Notes: generated by a model not told the origin, from the sequence alone. A stretch of 64,000 nt of DNA from Dryococelus australis (GCA_029891345.1 CM057009.1:288558966-288622965); one strand, 5' to 3'. Numbered from the stretch's first letter, positions 25,062 to 36,595 are shown. Numbers and translations are program-made.

Positions 25062-25409
25062 AATATATACCTAGCTTGTAAATAAGGCAATTTAAAATCA
25101 ATGTTCACAGTAGAAACATATACAGAAGTTTGTCGATAGCATAACATGACAGACCACACATTATGTCATACTATTTATATTCACTACTCCATATTTGTCA
25201 CCCTTCTTGTGAATTGATGATTTGTGCAACAACAAGAAAGTTTTTCTTTATAAGTTTTGTTTTCCAAGATAGCAGTTTTATTTTGCATTATATTTATCAA
25301 GCAAAAATTATGTGAATTATTCCTTGAATATTACATGATTACAACTGGAATACAAAAAAGTTATTAAACAAAATGGAGTTGGTATTCCATATTTGTCTGC
25401 TTTCCTCTA

Positions 25410-25972
25410 CACATAAATCCCAACAACAAATCAGACTACAAGGGAAAACATACCTAAACCTCTTTTATAAGTTTAGTTAGTCATAATTACCCATATACAG
25501 AAGTTATACTTGTTAAATTCATAACACATACATCATCCCTGATCTAGATAAGAGCAATAGGGTCAAACACATAAAAAACATTTATAAACATAGTTACTCA
25601 TAATTACCCATATAACGAAGCTATATTGATCAAATTTGTAACATACACATAAACCCCGTCAACAAACCAGACTGCAAGGGCAAACACATCTAAACAACAT
25701 TTATAAGCATACTTACTCATAATTACCCATATATCAAAGCTACTGTCATCAAATACCATAAAATCATATCAACCTAAACAAAACCAAGACTGCAAGGTCT
25801 AACACACCTAAATCCCTTTTAAAAATATAGTTACTCATAATTACATATCTACCAAAGCTATACTCATCAAACTCTAACTGTAACAAATGGTAAACTGATT
25901 ACTAGTGATCTTGCATCCTGTTCATGATGCTTACATTGTATTCAGATTATCGCACATAGTAATTCATATATG
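25410..25972 (+). repeat. Tandem array (~120 bp units), continuation of the left arm
   Basis: Four further units resume exactly where the pogo-like insertion ends. The innermost ~130 bp (25.84-25.97 kb) reads ACTGATTACTAGTGATCT and is the reverse complement of 27.06-27.21 kb, marking the inner end of the left arm. Confidence 0.78.
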
Positions 25973-27058
25973 CTTATTTGCCTCATTGGGAAATGAAACA
26001 AAGAGTTTGTTAGTATAACTGTACTGCCCTGCATTTAGGTTGAAGTATTGACTGAATCAGTATGTATGCTTAAATTTTGATGTTTTTAGAAGTATGTAAA
26101 TAAAGTTAGTTTTAAACAACAAATAAGCTTCTTGTGAAAAGAAAGAAGGATTATTTGTGTAGAAACTTGCTATCCCGATATGATCTAAGTGATATAGAAG
26201 GATCGGAACAACAGTTAAAAAGAGTATAGCTTAACAAAAATTCTTTGATTAAGGTATTTTTATGAAATAAAAATGTTTTGATTGCAATATGTAGTATGGG
26301 ATAACACAATTTGAGTTAGATGAGTAAGTTATTTGGATTTTAATTTTGTTTTAATGATGTTATATAGTACATTAGAAAAATGTAGTCATGAAAAGGTATT
26401 TTACTCTTTTGTATATCATTATACTTTAAATTAAATATATGTGATAGTGTGTATTGGAAGACCGGTGATGAAGATTTGTTAATTTGTGTTGTATGATAGT
26501 TTTTAGTTAGTTGATAAGTATTTAGTTTTGCTTGTGAAGTTTGGTGTTTGTGGTAATGCAAGTGGGTGGTATGTTGATAGTAATATATTTTGAAGTGGTT
26601 CCATAATCTGATTGTGAGTGTTTTTGTATGTTTTGTTCATTTGAGTTGTATGATATTGTGGTATATGTTTCAAGTATTTAGTTTTGCTTGTAAAGTTTGA
26701 TGGTAGGAAGTTTTGCAATTACATGGTATTGTATGTGCAAGTGAGTTGTTGGAATGCATATGTGTGTGTGTTTCAGAGTAGATATTGGTCAATTTGTGTC
26801 AATTTAGTGTTTATCCAGGTTATTTTGGTTTAATTGTTAGTTTAATTTGGTTCGTTAGGAGCAAGTCTTTGGTGGAGCGATTTTGCGAATTGGAATATTT
26901 TAAGTTCTTTGTGTGTGTGTTTGTTTGTGGCATGCTGAATTGTTTGTATAGGAATGAAAAGTATAAGTGTTTAATCAATATGTAAATACAACTTTGTGTA
27001 GTTATCCATGGCTTATTGCACCATTATATTCACATTAATAGTTCTTGCTCATCCATCA
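25973..27058. other. Loop of the foldback element, G+T-skewed
   Basis: No recognised gene. From about 26.43 to 26.99 kb the plus strand is strikingly poor in C and rich in G and T. A direct repeat containing AGTATTTAGTTTTGCTTGT occurs at 26.52 and 26.67 kb. A 66-codon open frame (26785-26985) is hydrophobic and without a known motif. Confidence 0.55.
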
Positions 27059-27059
27059 C

Positions 27060-29110
27060 AGTTTAAATTTCAATGTAATAATCTGAATATAATGTAAGTA
27101 TCCTTAACTGGATTCTAGATCAATAGCAATCAGCTTACCATTCGTTAGAGCTTGAGTTTGATGAGTATAGCTTCGGTAGATAGGTAATTATGAGTAGCTA
27201 TGATTATAAAAGGGGTTTAGATGTGTTTGCACTTGCAGTCTGGTTTGTTGTCGGGATTTTTGTGTATGTTATGAATTCGATGAGTATAGCTTTGGTAAAT
27301 GGTTAATTATGAGTAACTATGTTTATAGCTGATTTGAGGTGTGTTTGATCCTATTGCTCTTTTCTAGATCTGGGTTGATTTGTATGTTTTGAATTTGATT
27401 AGTTTAGCTTTGGTATATGGTAATTACGAGTAACTATGCTTAAAAAAGGGTTTAGATGTATTTGACCCTGCAGCCTTGTTTGTTGATGGTGGTTATGTGT
27501 ATGTTAATATTTTGATTAGTATAGCTTCTGTATATGGGTAATTATGAGTAACTATGCAAATATAAGTGATGTAAGTGTGTTTGATTTTGTCCGAAATGGT
27601 TTAGAGCTTAAATTACCTTAGTCTTATGGTGTGTGTCGGTTACAATGGCTATGTTATAAATTTGGCCACTATAGCATTGATGGTTTCGAAATTATGACTA
27701 TATTTACATAAGAGCTTAAATGAATAATTTTAATAGTCACAAGTGTTTAGGACTTGAATAACTGGTTGTTAAGTAATCGATGTGTTGTTTTAGATGCTCG
27801 TAGTGGTTAAACAATTAATTTAAAAATAGAAAATATTACATTGGTTCTTTGCTTACTAAAATTCAAGATGGTGATGGTTATAGTTACATAATCATTTTTT
27901 GGATGCCATATTCTTATATGTCTAAAATATGAGAATATTTTGATAAGTTTCTCGGTTATGTTTGTTTTGTAAAAGTTTCATAATTATATTTTTAATTTAA
28001 AGACATAATTTTTCTTTGAAAAAATATTACATTTTAATTAATAGATTCATTGGTATTCAAGCTCTCATGGTCGAGCAGTTAAAGGTGTAAATATGGCGAC
28101 CTTTGTGTTCCTTGTTCAAAACCACCAGAAACCAAAGTTTTTTATAGTATACTAAAGTATTACATATATGATGAAGAAAATTGTCTTATGCTTCCACCCA
28201 ATCTCAGAGAACATTGAAACTGATAATAGTGCTATGTTAACATTGATTCTTGGAGAGCGAGCGACTCGCATGCTACCTAGCAGCCGTTGATGACATCAAT
28301 ATAATCGATTCACTGTACTTGTGCACCATCTTGCGAGAAACTTTAGAACTAAGATGTTGATCGATTGTAACGATAGAGCTGCGGGGCTGTCAAGTTTGTA
28401 ATTAATTATGGTATATCTGGCTGGGAAAATTAATTTATAATGTAAGTTGGTGGGAGGGGGAGGGTTGAGTAATCACAGCATAGCAGAGGATTTTAAGTGG
28501 GGATAAGACAGGAATTCAGAATAAATAGCACAGTATTTGGGAGGTGTGGGGAGGGTGTTTACCATATCTGAGGAGAGCCTACAGGCTTGCAGCAGTGATC
28601 CAAACTAACCCAAACTATTTACAACATACCTTGTGAATAAGTTTGGCATGGGAAGGGGTGGGGTGGTGGCAGATGAAGACATGGGGAGGGCTATTGGTAT
28701 ATCAGGCATTCGTAGTAAGTAACCAGAAATGATGAGACACTGTGATCTCGCAGCAGACTTCGAATTAATCCCAGAAGTAAACACAGTGTACTTTGTTGTG
28801 AAGTAAGGTGTTTTTTTGGGGGGGGAGGAGAAGTGAGGGGTGTTAGTTTATCAGACATTAGGTGTAGATAACCCCAGTATAGCTCGTTGTGAATGAGATG
28901 GGTGAGGAGGATGTAATTAGGTGAAGGGTTGGAGCAGATGGAGCACGCCGAGCCCAGTGCGGTGCTAATTGCGTTGCTCAGTGCGGAGCAGATTGTATCA
29001 TCTTGGTCGAAAACCCTTCCCAGGTTAATCTCATGGCACTATGCCCGTCCCCCCATCCCAATGTTATTAGGTAAGTGAATTAGAACATACATGGCCCTAC
29101 TACTCATATG
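27060..29110 (-). repeat. Right arm of the foldback element
   Basis: The reverse complement of the left arm. It contains the inverted tandem array (27.06-27.59 kb), an AT-rich zone, the tRNA-like block (28.06-28.13 kb) and a G-rich segment (28.44-28.95 kb) that mirrors the CT-rich part of the left arm. It is about 450 bp shorter than the left arm because the tandem arrays differ in unit number. Confidence 0.8.
28056..28132 (+). promoter_or_regulatory. tRNA-like block with polymerase III A and B boxes, right arm
   Basis: AGCTCTCATGGTCGAGCAG carries the A box, and TTGTTCAAAACC carries the B box. This is the inverted partner of the block at 20.75-20.83 kb. Both boxes are kept in both arms although neighbouring positions differ. 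Confidence 0.6.
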
Positions 29111-29127
29111 CAATGCAACATCTACCC

Positions 29128-29337
29128 TGGATCACCGTTTCCCAAACTTTTTTACCTGTGACTCGGTTATTTTTTGGATTCTTTTTCGTAACCCACTTAA
29201 ACGCATTGCCTATTTCTCCCGCGCCACCCCGCATCGCTCTGCGAATTATGATATTCTGAGTAAAAGGCTAGGCAACCCGGCATTTTTTATTCGTGAACTG
29301 GTACCGTGTCGCGTCCCACTATTTGGGAATCTGCCCT
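29128..29337. mobile_element. Possible hAT-like MITE
   Basis: The left end contains CCGTTTCCCAAACTTTTTTA, typical of hAT termini. The right end contains CACTATTTGGGAATCTGCC, which in reverse complement gives a similar TTCCCAAA core about 210 bp away. The interior (for example CGTAACCCACTTAAACGC) carries no frame. An 8 bp duplication could not be seen. It begins within 20 bp of the outer end of the foldback element. Confidence 0.4.
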
Positions 29338-29645
29338 AGCTCAATTCTTAAGGAAACTATCCGAACTTTGATAATCTATTTTAGAACTGGTAAAACTGGT
29401 GTTATTACCTCCCGCAACCATCCAATTAGTAGATTTACTCATCCTCTTGCTGCATACAATATTTTGCCTTTAGTCTGTATGGAATTTAATTGTTATCTTA
29501 TTGAATAAATACTCATTACTAAAAAATGCCCGAGTTGCAAATGCCTAGAACTCACTATGTCTGTTTAAAACGCTGACTAATATTTTATCACCGGCGATTC
29601 AACGCCTGGCTCGTAGGCAAGACCTCGTTCCCAGGGTGGTAAACA

Positions 29646-30220
29646 CCTGTTGATGGTAAAGTGAGCACTTTTGAGGCCTTAGTTACTTTTCCTATCAGCC
29701 ATTTTTAAATCCTACAAACAAATTTCTAAATAAATTCTGCCCTTTAATTAATAAGCACAGTGTGTAGATTCCTCGGCACTTGGAAGTTAAGGGGCGCCAG
29801 TCCCTGCCGAATTAATTTTATAGATTTTCTGCCACATATTCGATTTCAGGAGTTTCATTACAATTTTTGGCACGTCAAAGCATTAATAATTCCGTCTTGG
29901 ATGTTCTCGCATAGTTACAGCTTCTCTGTTTTTTTTTTTTTCAAACTTGTGTCAGCCAATTTAATATAATTGATTATTTTGTAGTAGCGACTACAGCTAT
30001 GGCAGTCGAACATTACAGATTTCAGAAAATGCATTATGTTATGTGGTCTGAAAAAATCCATCCAAAATTCACGTTTGCGGGTAGAAGACCAAAATATTAA
30101 ATATTCCAATATGTCGGGCTCGGTTCCCTCTTAACGCCTAAAGCTAAAATAATATATATTTCATGAATATTATTCGAAATGAGAGGGATTTCGAAAGTGC
30201 TAACTTTACTGTGAATAACT
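29646..30220. mobile_element. Longer relative of the ~420 bp MITE family, copy 1
   Basis: The left end reads CACCTGTTGATGGTAAAGTG then AGCACTTTTGAGGCC; the right end reads TTTCGAAAGTGCTAACTTTA then CTGTGAATAAC. Both are diverged forms of the MITE terminal repeat. The interior shares CAGCCATTTTT, CGGCACTTGGAAGTTAAG and CTAAAATAATATATATTT with the element at 37.17-38.03 kb but not with the short MITEs. Confidence 0.6.
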
Positions 30221-30224
30221 TATA

Positions 30225-31420
30225 GCAGTCCATATTGTTTTGACAATTACAGAAAACAACAGGCGAAATGATCCAAGAGAGGCTTTTACTGGACTTACGA
30301 GTGTAAGGCTACAGTGGGGAAAGCATGTCAACATTTTTTTGGTGTAAATCGGCTGACATGCATTTGATATTCGGTGCGGAAGTCTGCATTAGCCTATAAA
30401 CACGTCACTTGTAACAGCATTTGTGGCCAAACAATTTAACCTCTCTTCATGGGACATTTTCCTTAATTGGCCAACGTATACGTGGTACAGGTTAAGAGAT
30501 CAATGCATAAGGGAACCATGTACATTGGTCAAGCTAATTAACCGCTCTGCGCATCTGATGGTAGAGTCAGTTCGCGATTTATTCTCACATTTTGAATAAA
30601 ACCTTTGAAAAATTGCCCATGTATAAGGTGTTTAATTTTTTGTAATTATGTTATGTATTACAAGCGTTCTGTACTTGCATTAATATAAAATTACTTAAAA
30701 TAAAGTATTCTTGGTAAAATCAAAATTTTATTTACATTGTTAGTAAATTGTAATATTTCATATATAATTGATGTGAATAAAAAAAGGGAGAAAATGTATA
30801 TGTTGGTAATGCATAGTAAAAAATAGTTCTCGTACAAAATATTATTACACTGAGTGCACACGAATGTGATACGTGTAGTTTTTAAGACCCTGTTTTAGCT
30901 TTGCTTGCATGAGGCGGAGGAATATCATGGAAGTAGAGCATTAGCAGGGCTTCAGAAAATATGGAAGTAACCGTAAGTGAACTATATTTGCTGTGTCATT
31001 TGAATCTCTCTGTTTTATAAGCGAAATCACAGACAACAAGCATGTAAGTGCGTACGCACAATATACACTTGCGTCACTTTATTGAATTTTTCATTTACAT
31101 GGCAAGAGTGTATCTTTTGTGCAACCAACTATTAACTGCTACAAACTGTTACAGGTGGACTCTGCGTGAAGGAAATATTGCCTACCTCCTAAGCATTGCA
31201 TTTTTGTTTGCTAAAACTTTAGTCGGCATTTAAACGGAAACGGTGGGGTCCTACGCTATTCCAACGAGAGGGCCGTTTTTGTTAGTACGTACTGCTCAAT
31301 AAGACGACATTTAAATTCCGCACAACCTAAAGGTAGAAAAATTGTATCTAATAAGAGGGCGGTAAACTTATTAATTTTGGTGAAAGTTAGGAACATCAGT
31401 TTTTCCATACCTATGTAGCA
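30225..31420. other. Anonymous DNA
   Basis: No supported gene or repeat. The short open frame at 31048-31233 has no motif. Confidence 0.45.
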
Positions 31421-31422
31421 AG

Positions 31423-32100
31423 CCACAGTCGGCCGACTGTGGTTTTACCACTGGCCCTGCTGGATGACTGGTGGCACTGAATACTTATGGGTTTAAACTA
31501 ATGGCCCTGTTATGCCTGACTACTGGCAACAGGACACTTCGTATGCTATTCATGGCCCACTAATGGAATGTTGATTGGAGATGAAGCTGATGGTTGTGAG
31601 TAGGTGACCTATTGATGGTCCATAAATGGTTTACCAAATGTATTCCAGCACTGGGAGCACTTAACTTATACATTTTTGGGCCATTGATGGCACTTCACTA
31701 TAGTTTTTCGCGCACCTAAGAGACAATCGGCCGACTGTGGTTTTGCTGATAACATTGCTGGGTTACTACTGGCCCAGAAAACATTTGGGTCTACACAACT
31801 GACCCTGCTATGGTCTTCTACTGGCACCAAAACACTTGACATGCCATTTATGGCCCACTGATGGAATGTTGATGGAAATTAAACTTATGACTGAGAGTAG
31901 GTGACCTATTAATGGCCCATAAATGGCTTACCAACTTTATTCCAGAAATGGCCGCACATAACTTATAACTATTGCTGGAAAAATTATGGGTAGCGATCTA
32001 TTGGCCATTTTATGGCTTGAAGTGGTACATCGATAGACCATTGCTGGTGCAATTTGGCTTATTATGGGAATTTTTATGGTTCCCACTTTTCACAGATAGC
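31423..32100 (+). repeat. TGGCCC-rich tandem repeat, 298 bp period
   Basis: Two units are visible. Each starts with a palindrome containing CAGTCGGCCGACTG (ending 31442 and 31740, so the period is 298 bp). In both it is followed by CTGTGGTTTT, a GACCCTGCTATG or GCCCTGTTATG segment, ATGGCCCACTRATGGAATGT and GTAGGTGACCTATTRATGG. The motif TGGCCC and variants recur throughout. The array is satellite-like or the body of a dispersed repeat. Confidence 0.8.
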
Positions 32101-32219
32101 TTTTTCAAACTTTACACACACGTGTGTGCCTAATATAGTTATAGATTATTAGTAAATTTATAGTGATGGATATAAATATGTAAAAATGCTTTAAATGCAG
32201 TGACTGGTATTGAATAAAT

Positions 32220-32221
<2 letters not shown>

Positions 32222-32257
<36 letters not shown>
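32222..32257. repeat. (TA)n microsatellite
   Basis: Uninterrupted alternating AT tract of about 35 bp, between two blocks of the TGGCCC-rich repeat. Confidence 0.95.
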
Positions 32258-32258
<1 letters not shown>

Positions 32259-32624
32259 GAGCAGTTAAAAAACAACATATAACTACCTTTAGAAAATCAA
32301 CATTGAAGAGCTTTGTTGTTTCACATCACTAAAATATTCATAACTGGCAACTGCATTTCAAAACAGATGAATAGCATCCAGGTGACATACATATTGCGAA
32401 AGACTACATTAAAGGCAAGTTTTTGGGTTAATATCACGATTCATGTAGGAAGATTTTACTCAACGACAGTATAATTTTTTTTATCGTTATCTTTTTAAAA
32501 ACTAATTTTTTTTTCGCATGGTAAATTTTAAAGCAATGGAATAACTGGTGTAATTTATACTATATTAGTGGTTGTAAATAATTCAAGTCTCATATATTCT
32601 AAATTAGTTCATCGAACTGTCAGA

Positions 32625-32760
32625 CTACGCAGTAAAGTAATGGTAAGCATGCTGGGTTGTCAATGCAAGGGGTGTAGGTTCGAGCCCGCTCTGCTGCGAT
32701 TTGAAGCTCAAGATTTTCATTTTGTAGAATATGTTAAATAGTGAAGTAATACAAATAAAA
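32625..32760 (+). mobile_element. tRNA-like SINE head (family C)
   Basis: A ~75 bp tRNA-like block with GCAGTAAAGTAATGGTAAGC (A-box region) and a perfect B box GGTTCGAGCCC, closing with CTCTGCTGC. An A-rich tract (AATACAAATAAAAAATAAAG) follows. The acceptor ends do not pair well, so a SINE or tRNA pseudogene is more likely than a working tRNA. Confidence 0.55.
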
Positions 32761-32814
32761 AATAAAGAAAAGTTGAAATTGATGGTCAAAATAATTATTT
32801 TTAAGAGATAAAGT

Positions 32815-33095
32815 TAGACATATGGTGACAGCATGGCTAGACATCAGTAAACCATCTGATGGCTGTGAAATGGTACATCGATGGGCCATTGCTGTTGTAA
32901 GCTATGGGCCATGCTATGGCCATTTGTGTTCACCACACCTGGGCCAGTTATGGGCAGAGTACGGCTAGTTAGTGGTGCCACTTCAGGGCCAGCAACGGTG
33001 CTGGGTGCATGCCAGCTGTTGGCCAACTGTTTACCGGCTTGGCATCGTACTGCAAACCATCAATGGGCTGAATATGGTTTACTAAATGGTTAGGA
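32815..33095 (+). repeat. Third block of the TGGCCC-rich repeat
   Basis: GGCTGTGAAATGGTACATCG followed by ATGGGCCATTGCTG matches the end of the second unit at 32.02-32.06 kb. The rest is dense in GGGCCA/TGGCC motifs. Open frames on both strands here are a by-product of the GC-rich repeat. Confidence 0.65.
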
Positions 33096-33099
33096 TTAA

Positions 33100-35455
33100 G
33101 ATTTCGATTTCACAAAACACTAGCCACATAATTGTAGTGTAATTCCACATTTTTCTCCTATTTCACAAAGTAAAACCGGTTTTCATGGATATATATAGCT
33201 CCGTTAGGTATTGAGCTAGTCGCGAGTTTTATTGCATATGTCTCCATAATTTTCCACAAGGAATCGCCTCTCAAATTATTTTGGGCGAGTTTCCCAACAG
33301 CCTCTATAGAAACGATATATGATTTTCGTATTAAATAAGTTTATAAACGTATAGAAATTTTTAAAAGTCAATCCTATCGTCGAGAAATATCAAGCTATAC
33401 GTTAAAAAAGTACTACTTATAATAATATAGTAGAATATGGTATTCTAAAATATGCGGCTCTCTTGCTCTACTGATGCAGAGAATATGTTTTTGAAGCATT
33501 TAGACATACTAAAGTTGAAATGTTAGCAAATTATACTAAGAATGTTTATTAAATGTAGTTATAATAATATAAAAATCTAAAAGAATAATTTGATATCAAA
33601 ATATGTGTTGATTTTAATTAAGCTACTGATGCTGGACTTTTTTGCAATGGAGTTCTGAGAAGTCGAATAAACCTGACATAAGGTTATTTGATATAGAAGT
33701 TTACTGAACTGTATTATTTGGATAACAGTTTTTACTATATTATGCATAGCTATACTGAATCTGTACCTGTGATAATCTTAGTCAATTATTATAATATTTA
33801 GGACGTTAACCTATTCAAACAAGAAACTATTTTTCTATAGTAGTCAAGGTATAGTTATTGTTTTAAAAACTATGTCTACTTTTTATGCTGCATAGTTTGT
33901 AATTTATAGCTTTAAAGATTGTATCGCGTTTCATTACATTTTATTAGCACCGAAGCTTATTTTTTAGAGAGGAACCGAGATATATGGGACTTATTTTTAA
34001 AATTATCAATAAAATTAACATGTGCATAAGTTGTATTTCATCTCCAAAATAATAATGTTTTTTTTTTTTTTTTTTGTAATTTGTATAATATAGTGTCATA
34101 TTTAAGAATCTAAATGAAACCCACGATATAAGGAAATACGATTTTATGTGTTAGTCACTTTTCGAATTTCTAAATGCAAATGTAGATTTCAATTAGTATA
34201 AAGATGAAATAATTTAATAAATGAAAAAATTATAAAAAATAATAGTAACTTTTCAATTTATTAAAAATTTTCTAAGCAAAAAATACTTAAAAAGAGTGAA
34301 AATGTAATTACGGAATTAGACTAAAATGTTATAAAACTTTAATTTTGAATTAATATACGTAGAGTAAAATTAATTGATTTAAAAAATTTAATTCTACATA
34401 AATTATTGATTTATTCCATTCATAACGCCCCCACCTAGTCGTGACAAATGTTATCAGTCATTGGTAGCCATGTCCTAAGTTTTCATGACTTAGTCAGTAC
34501 ACATTCAGTACGCCATCATCATCATATATTTTTAATATACCTATATCTATATCATCTTAGTGGAAAATCACTTATGATAGAACTTGTCTGTTGATCAGCT
34601 GTGTATGATGTCCTCTTGAGCTGAAACAAACATCCCCCTGATCTTTTATGGTCCCTTTCTTTTGAAATTCTGTTATTATTTATGTTTTGAGATGGGGGTA
34701 ATAAGGTCGTTATCTTCTCTTTTCTCTCGACTATTTTATGGCCGGAAGATGTTAGTTTGCTGTATATTATATTTTCAAGGTTCATGAATTATTATATTTG
34801 AAAAAATTGCACTACCTTCGATTAAGAGACAATGATTGATTTCGGGGCATATAGATTAATAGTATTTTTGCACTTTCCAGTTCTCCCTTAGCTATTAGTG
34901 ACTTCTATTTGTAAGATAGGAAGAAATTATCCACTTATTTCTCATTATTTTTTAACAATCCGCAATTTTCCGTCACATTTAACACTATATTTTCAAACGT
35001 TTATTTTAATATAAAATTCGCACATTTTTGGTGCATCATATTCCCAATTAGTAGTCGAAAAAACTAAGTTCTCATTTGATAAAATAACGCAGCATCCTGT
35101 GGTTGTGTCAGCTGAATACTGCTTAAAGGAAAATCTACAAATTAGACATTTTTCAGTCGCATTTTCGGAGTACTGATACTTAGGTGAATTGACAAGTTGA
35201 CCGTAATAAACACATTGTCACTTCTAACTTCTCAAATGTTTCGGCAACTAAGTCATCATAAAGCGTTCATTGAAACACGCTGCATCGAACCACCCTGGTA
35301 TGATTGCAATCATCTCCAAGATTTCGGTTGCACCTTAAACATATTTTTAAAAATGCTGCACAGTTTTTCAGAGCTGCTTACAAACCCTTAAGTTATTTGT
35401 GATTGAGCGAGTGACATATATTTCAGGAATTATTTCCTAAAAATAAATATAATTT
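33100..35455. other. Anonymous AT-rich DNA
   Basis: Includes a poly-T run at 34060-34075. Some plus-strand frames near 33.5-33.8 kb look peptide-like but match nothing I recognise. No repeat partner was found in the window. Confidence 0.4.
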
Positions 35456-35460
35456 AACAA

Positions 35461-35813
35461 TAATTATAGGGCTATCAAGTTTTTTTTCCCACAGAGACAT
35501 GCAACTTATACCCATTAATCCAAGATTTAGACATTGGCACGCCACCGGGCCTACTCCGAATTGTGGAACTGTTCTCAGATAATGTTACAGGCACTTAGCG
35601 AATATTGAAACTAGGTTAAAGTGGGAGATGGTAAGAATAATTATAGGGCTATCAAGTTTTTTTCCCACAGAGACATGCAACTTATACCCATTAATCCAAG
35701 ATTTAGACATTGGTACGCCACCGGGCCTACTCCGAATTGTGGAACTGTTCTCAGATAATGTTACAGGCACTTAGCGAATATTGAAACTAGGTTAAAGTGG
35801 GAGATGGTAAGAA
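35461..35813 (+). repeat. Near-perfect 177 bp tandem duplication
   Basis: Unit 1 is 35461-35637 and unit 2 is 35638-35813. They differ only in the length of one T run (8 versus 7) and one C/T substitution (GGCACGCC versus GGTACGCC). A few bases of a third unit follow (TAATTAT). No gene is involved. Confidence 0.95.
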
Positions 35814-35820
35814 TAATTAT

Positions 35821-36595
35821 AATAAATATGGATTCATAGCAATAGTGTAACTAGAAGAGCACAGCACGGGAAATTGTGTTGCAATATTTTGATAGTTATA
35901 CCGACAGTTGAATTTATAATAAAAAAAAAAGCTAATCCAATTGATGAGCCGCATGGTCTCGCAATGTAAATTCACGGTGTTTGCCCGGGAGCCCCTGGAA
36001 TGAAAATAAGAAATTTTAGAAGACGGTGTCGTCAAATGTGTGTGTGTGGTTTTCAAACCGTCTAATTTATTTTCGCAACACATATTTATGTTTCGCATAT
36101 AGTTCCTTACAGCTTGTTTGGAGAACTAATTCGCCAGTCCATGCAACTCGCATACAAGAAATAGTTGTGTATAGCTTTCACTAAACACTGTTCTACAAAT
36201 TACTTAGCGAAGGAAAATTAATTCAATGTTATTTATTTAAATCAAATTTACACAAACTCGAAGAAAAGTAAGTTTTTGTTAAATTATAAACCTCTTAAAA
36301 TCAAATTTGCATTTAAATGTCCTTTAATGAGAGCATTAAATATTTTTTGTAAATATTTTGATTTAGGAAACGTCTAGATTAAGATATTGTATTCTTCTAA
36401 CATCTAGGGAGAAAAATAGTGTTGGTTTGGAGGATAATTACTTTAGAAAACTTTTGACTATCAATTGCTTTTTTATTGTTGTTAAAACCAAACTATTTTC
36501 CTGTGAACTTCTGGTCGGCCCTTTACTGGAGAGGTGGTTTGACGTAATATAAAAAAAATTTTCCTCCTTTCGATGGCCAATAGGCTACGTTATTC
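35821..36595. other. Anonymous DNA
   Basis: No supported feature. A (GT)n-like run at 36038-36050 is the only simple structure. Confidence 0.45.

Larger units (their letters stand above)
21693..25407 (+). mobile_element. Pogo-like DNA transposon 1, 3.7 kb, TA target duplication
   Basis: The left end reads TA then GAGGAAAGTAGACAAATAT. The right end is its reverse complement (ATATTTGTCTGCTTTCCTC) followed by TA at 25408-25409. Removing the element and one TA restores the interrupted tandem-repeat unit (CATAATA-TA-CACATAAA against CATAACATACACATAAA in neighbouring units), which fixes both ends. It carries one transposase pseudogene on the plus strand and two nested SINEs. A TA duplication and this gene type place it in the Tc1/mariner superclade, pogo lineage. 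Confidence 0.88.
19752..29110. mobile_element. Giant foldback (long inverted repeat) element with a nested pogo-like insertion
   Basis: The ends CATATGAGTAGTAG (19752) and its reverse complement (29097-29110) begin two arms that match as reverse complements for about 2 kb. Anchor pairs are 19.75-19.96 with 28.90-29.11 kb, 20.28-20.34 with 28.54-28.60 kb, 20.57-20.65 with 28.25-28.33 kb, 20.75-20.83 with 28.06-28.13 kb, and 25.84-25.97 with 27.06-27.21 kb. Without the 3.7 kb insertion the element would be about 5.6 kb, with a ~1.1 kb central loop. Long inverted arms containing internal tandem repeats recall Drosophila foldback elements and some other giant-TIR transposons. No transposase of its own and no clear target duplication were found, so the superfamily is unknown. 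Confidence 0.8.

Noticed and set aside
21246-27590. Regular repeats as a CRISPR-like array
   Set aside because: Units of ~120 bp are contiguous and degenerate, with no constant repeat/unique spacer pattern, and the genome is eukaryotic.
20748-28132. Two functional tRNA genes in the foldback arms
   Set aside because: Only the internal promoter boxes are good; the cloverleaf is not. Both copies are part of the mirrored arms.
32625-32710. A functional tRNA gene
   Set aside because: B box is perfect, but the acceptor and anticodon stems do not pair convincingly and an A-rich tail follows, so a SINE or pseudogene is more likely.
32844-33093. Overlapping frames on both strands as coding sequence
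   Set aside because: They are by-products of the TGGCCC-rich repeat, which lacks stop codons in several frames.
33480-33800. Plus-strand peptide-like frames as further pieces of the Maverick-type polymerase
   Set aside because: No catalytic or signature motif could be aligned, unlike the clear motifs at 12.4-18.6 kb.
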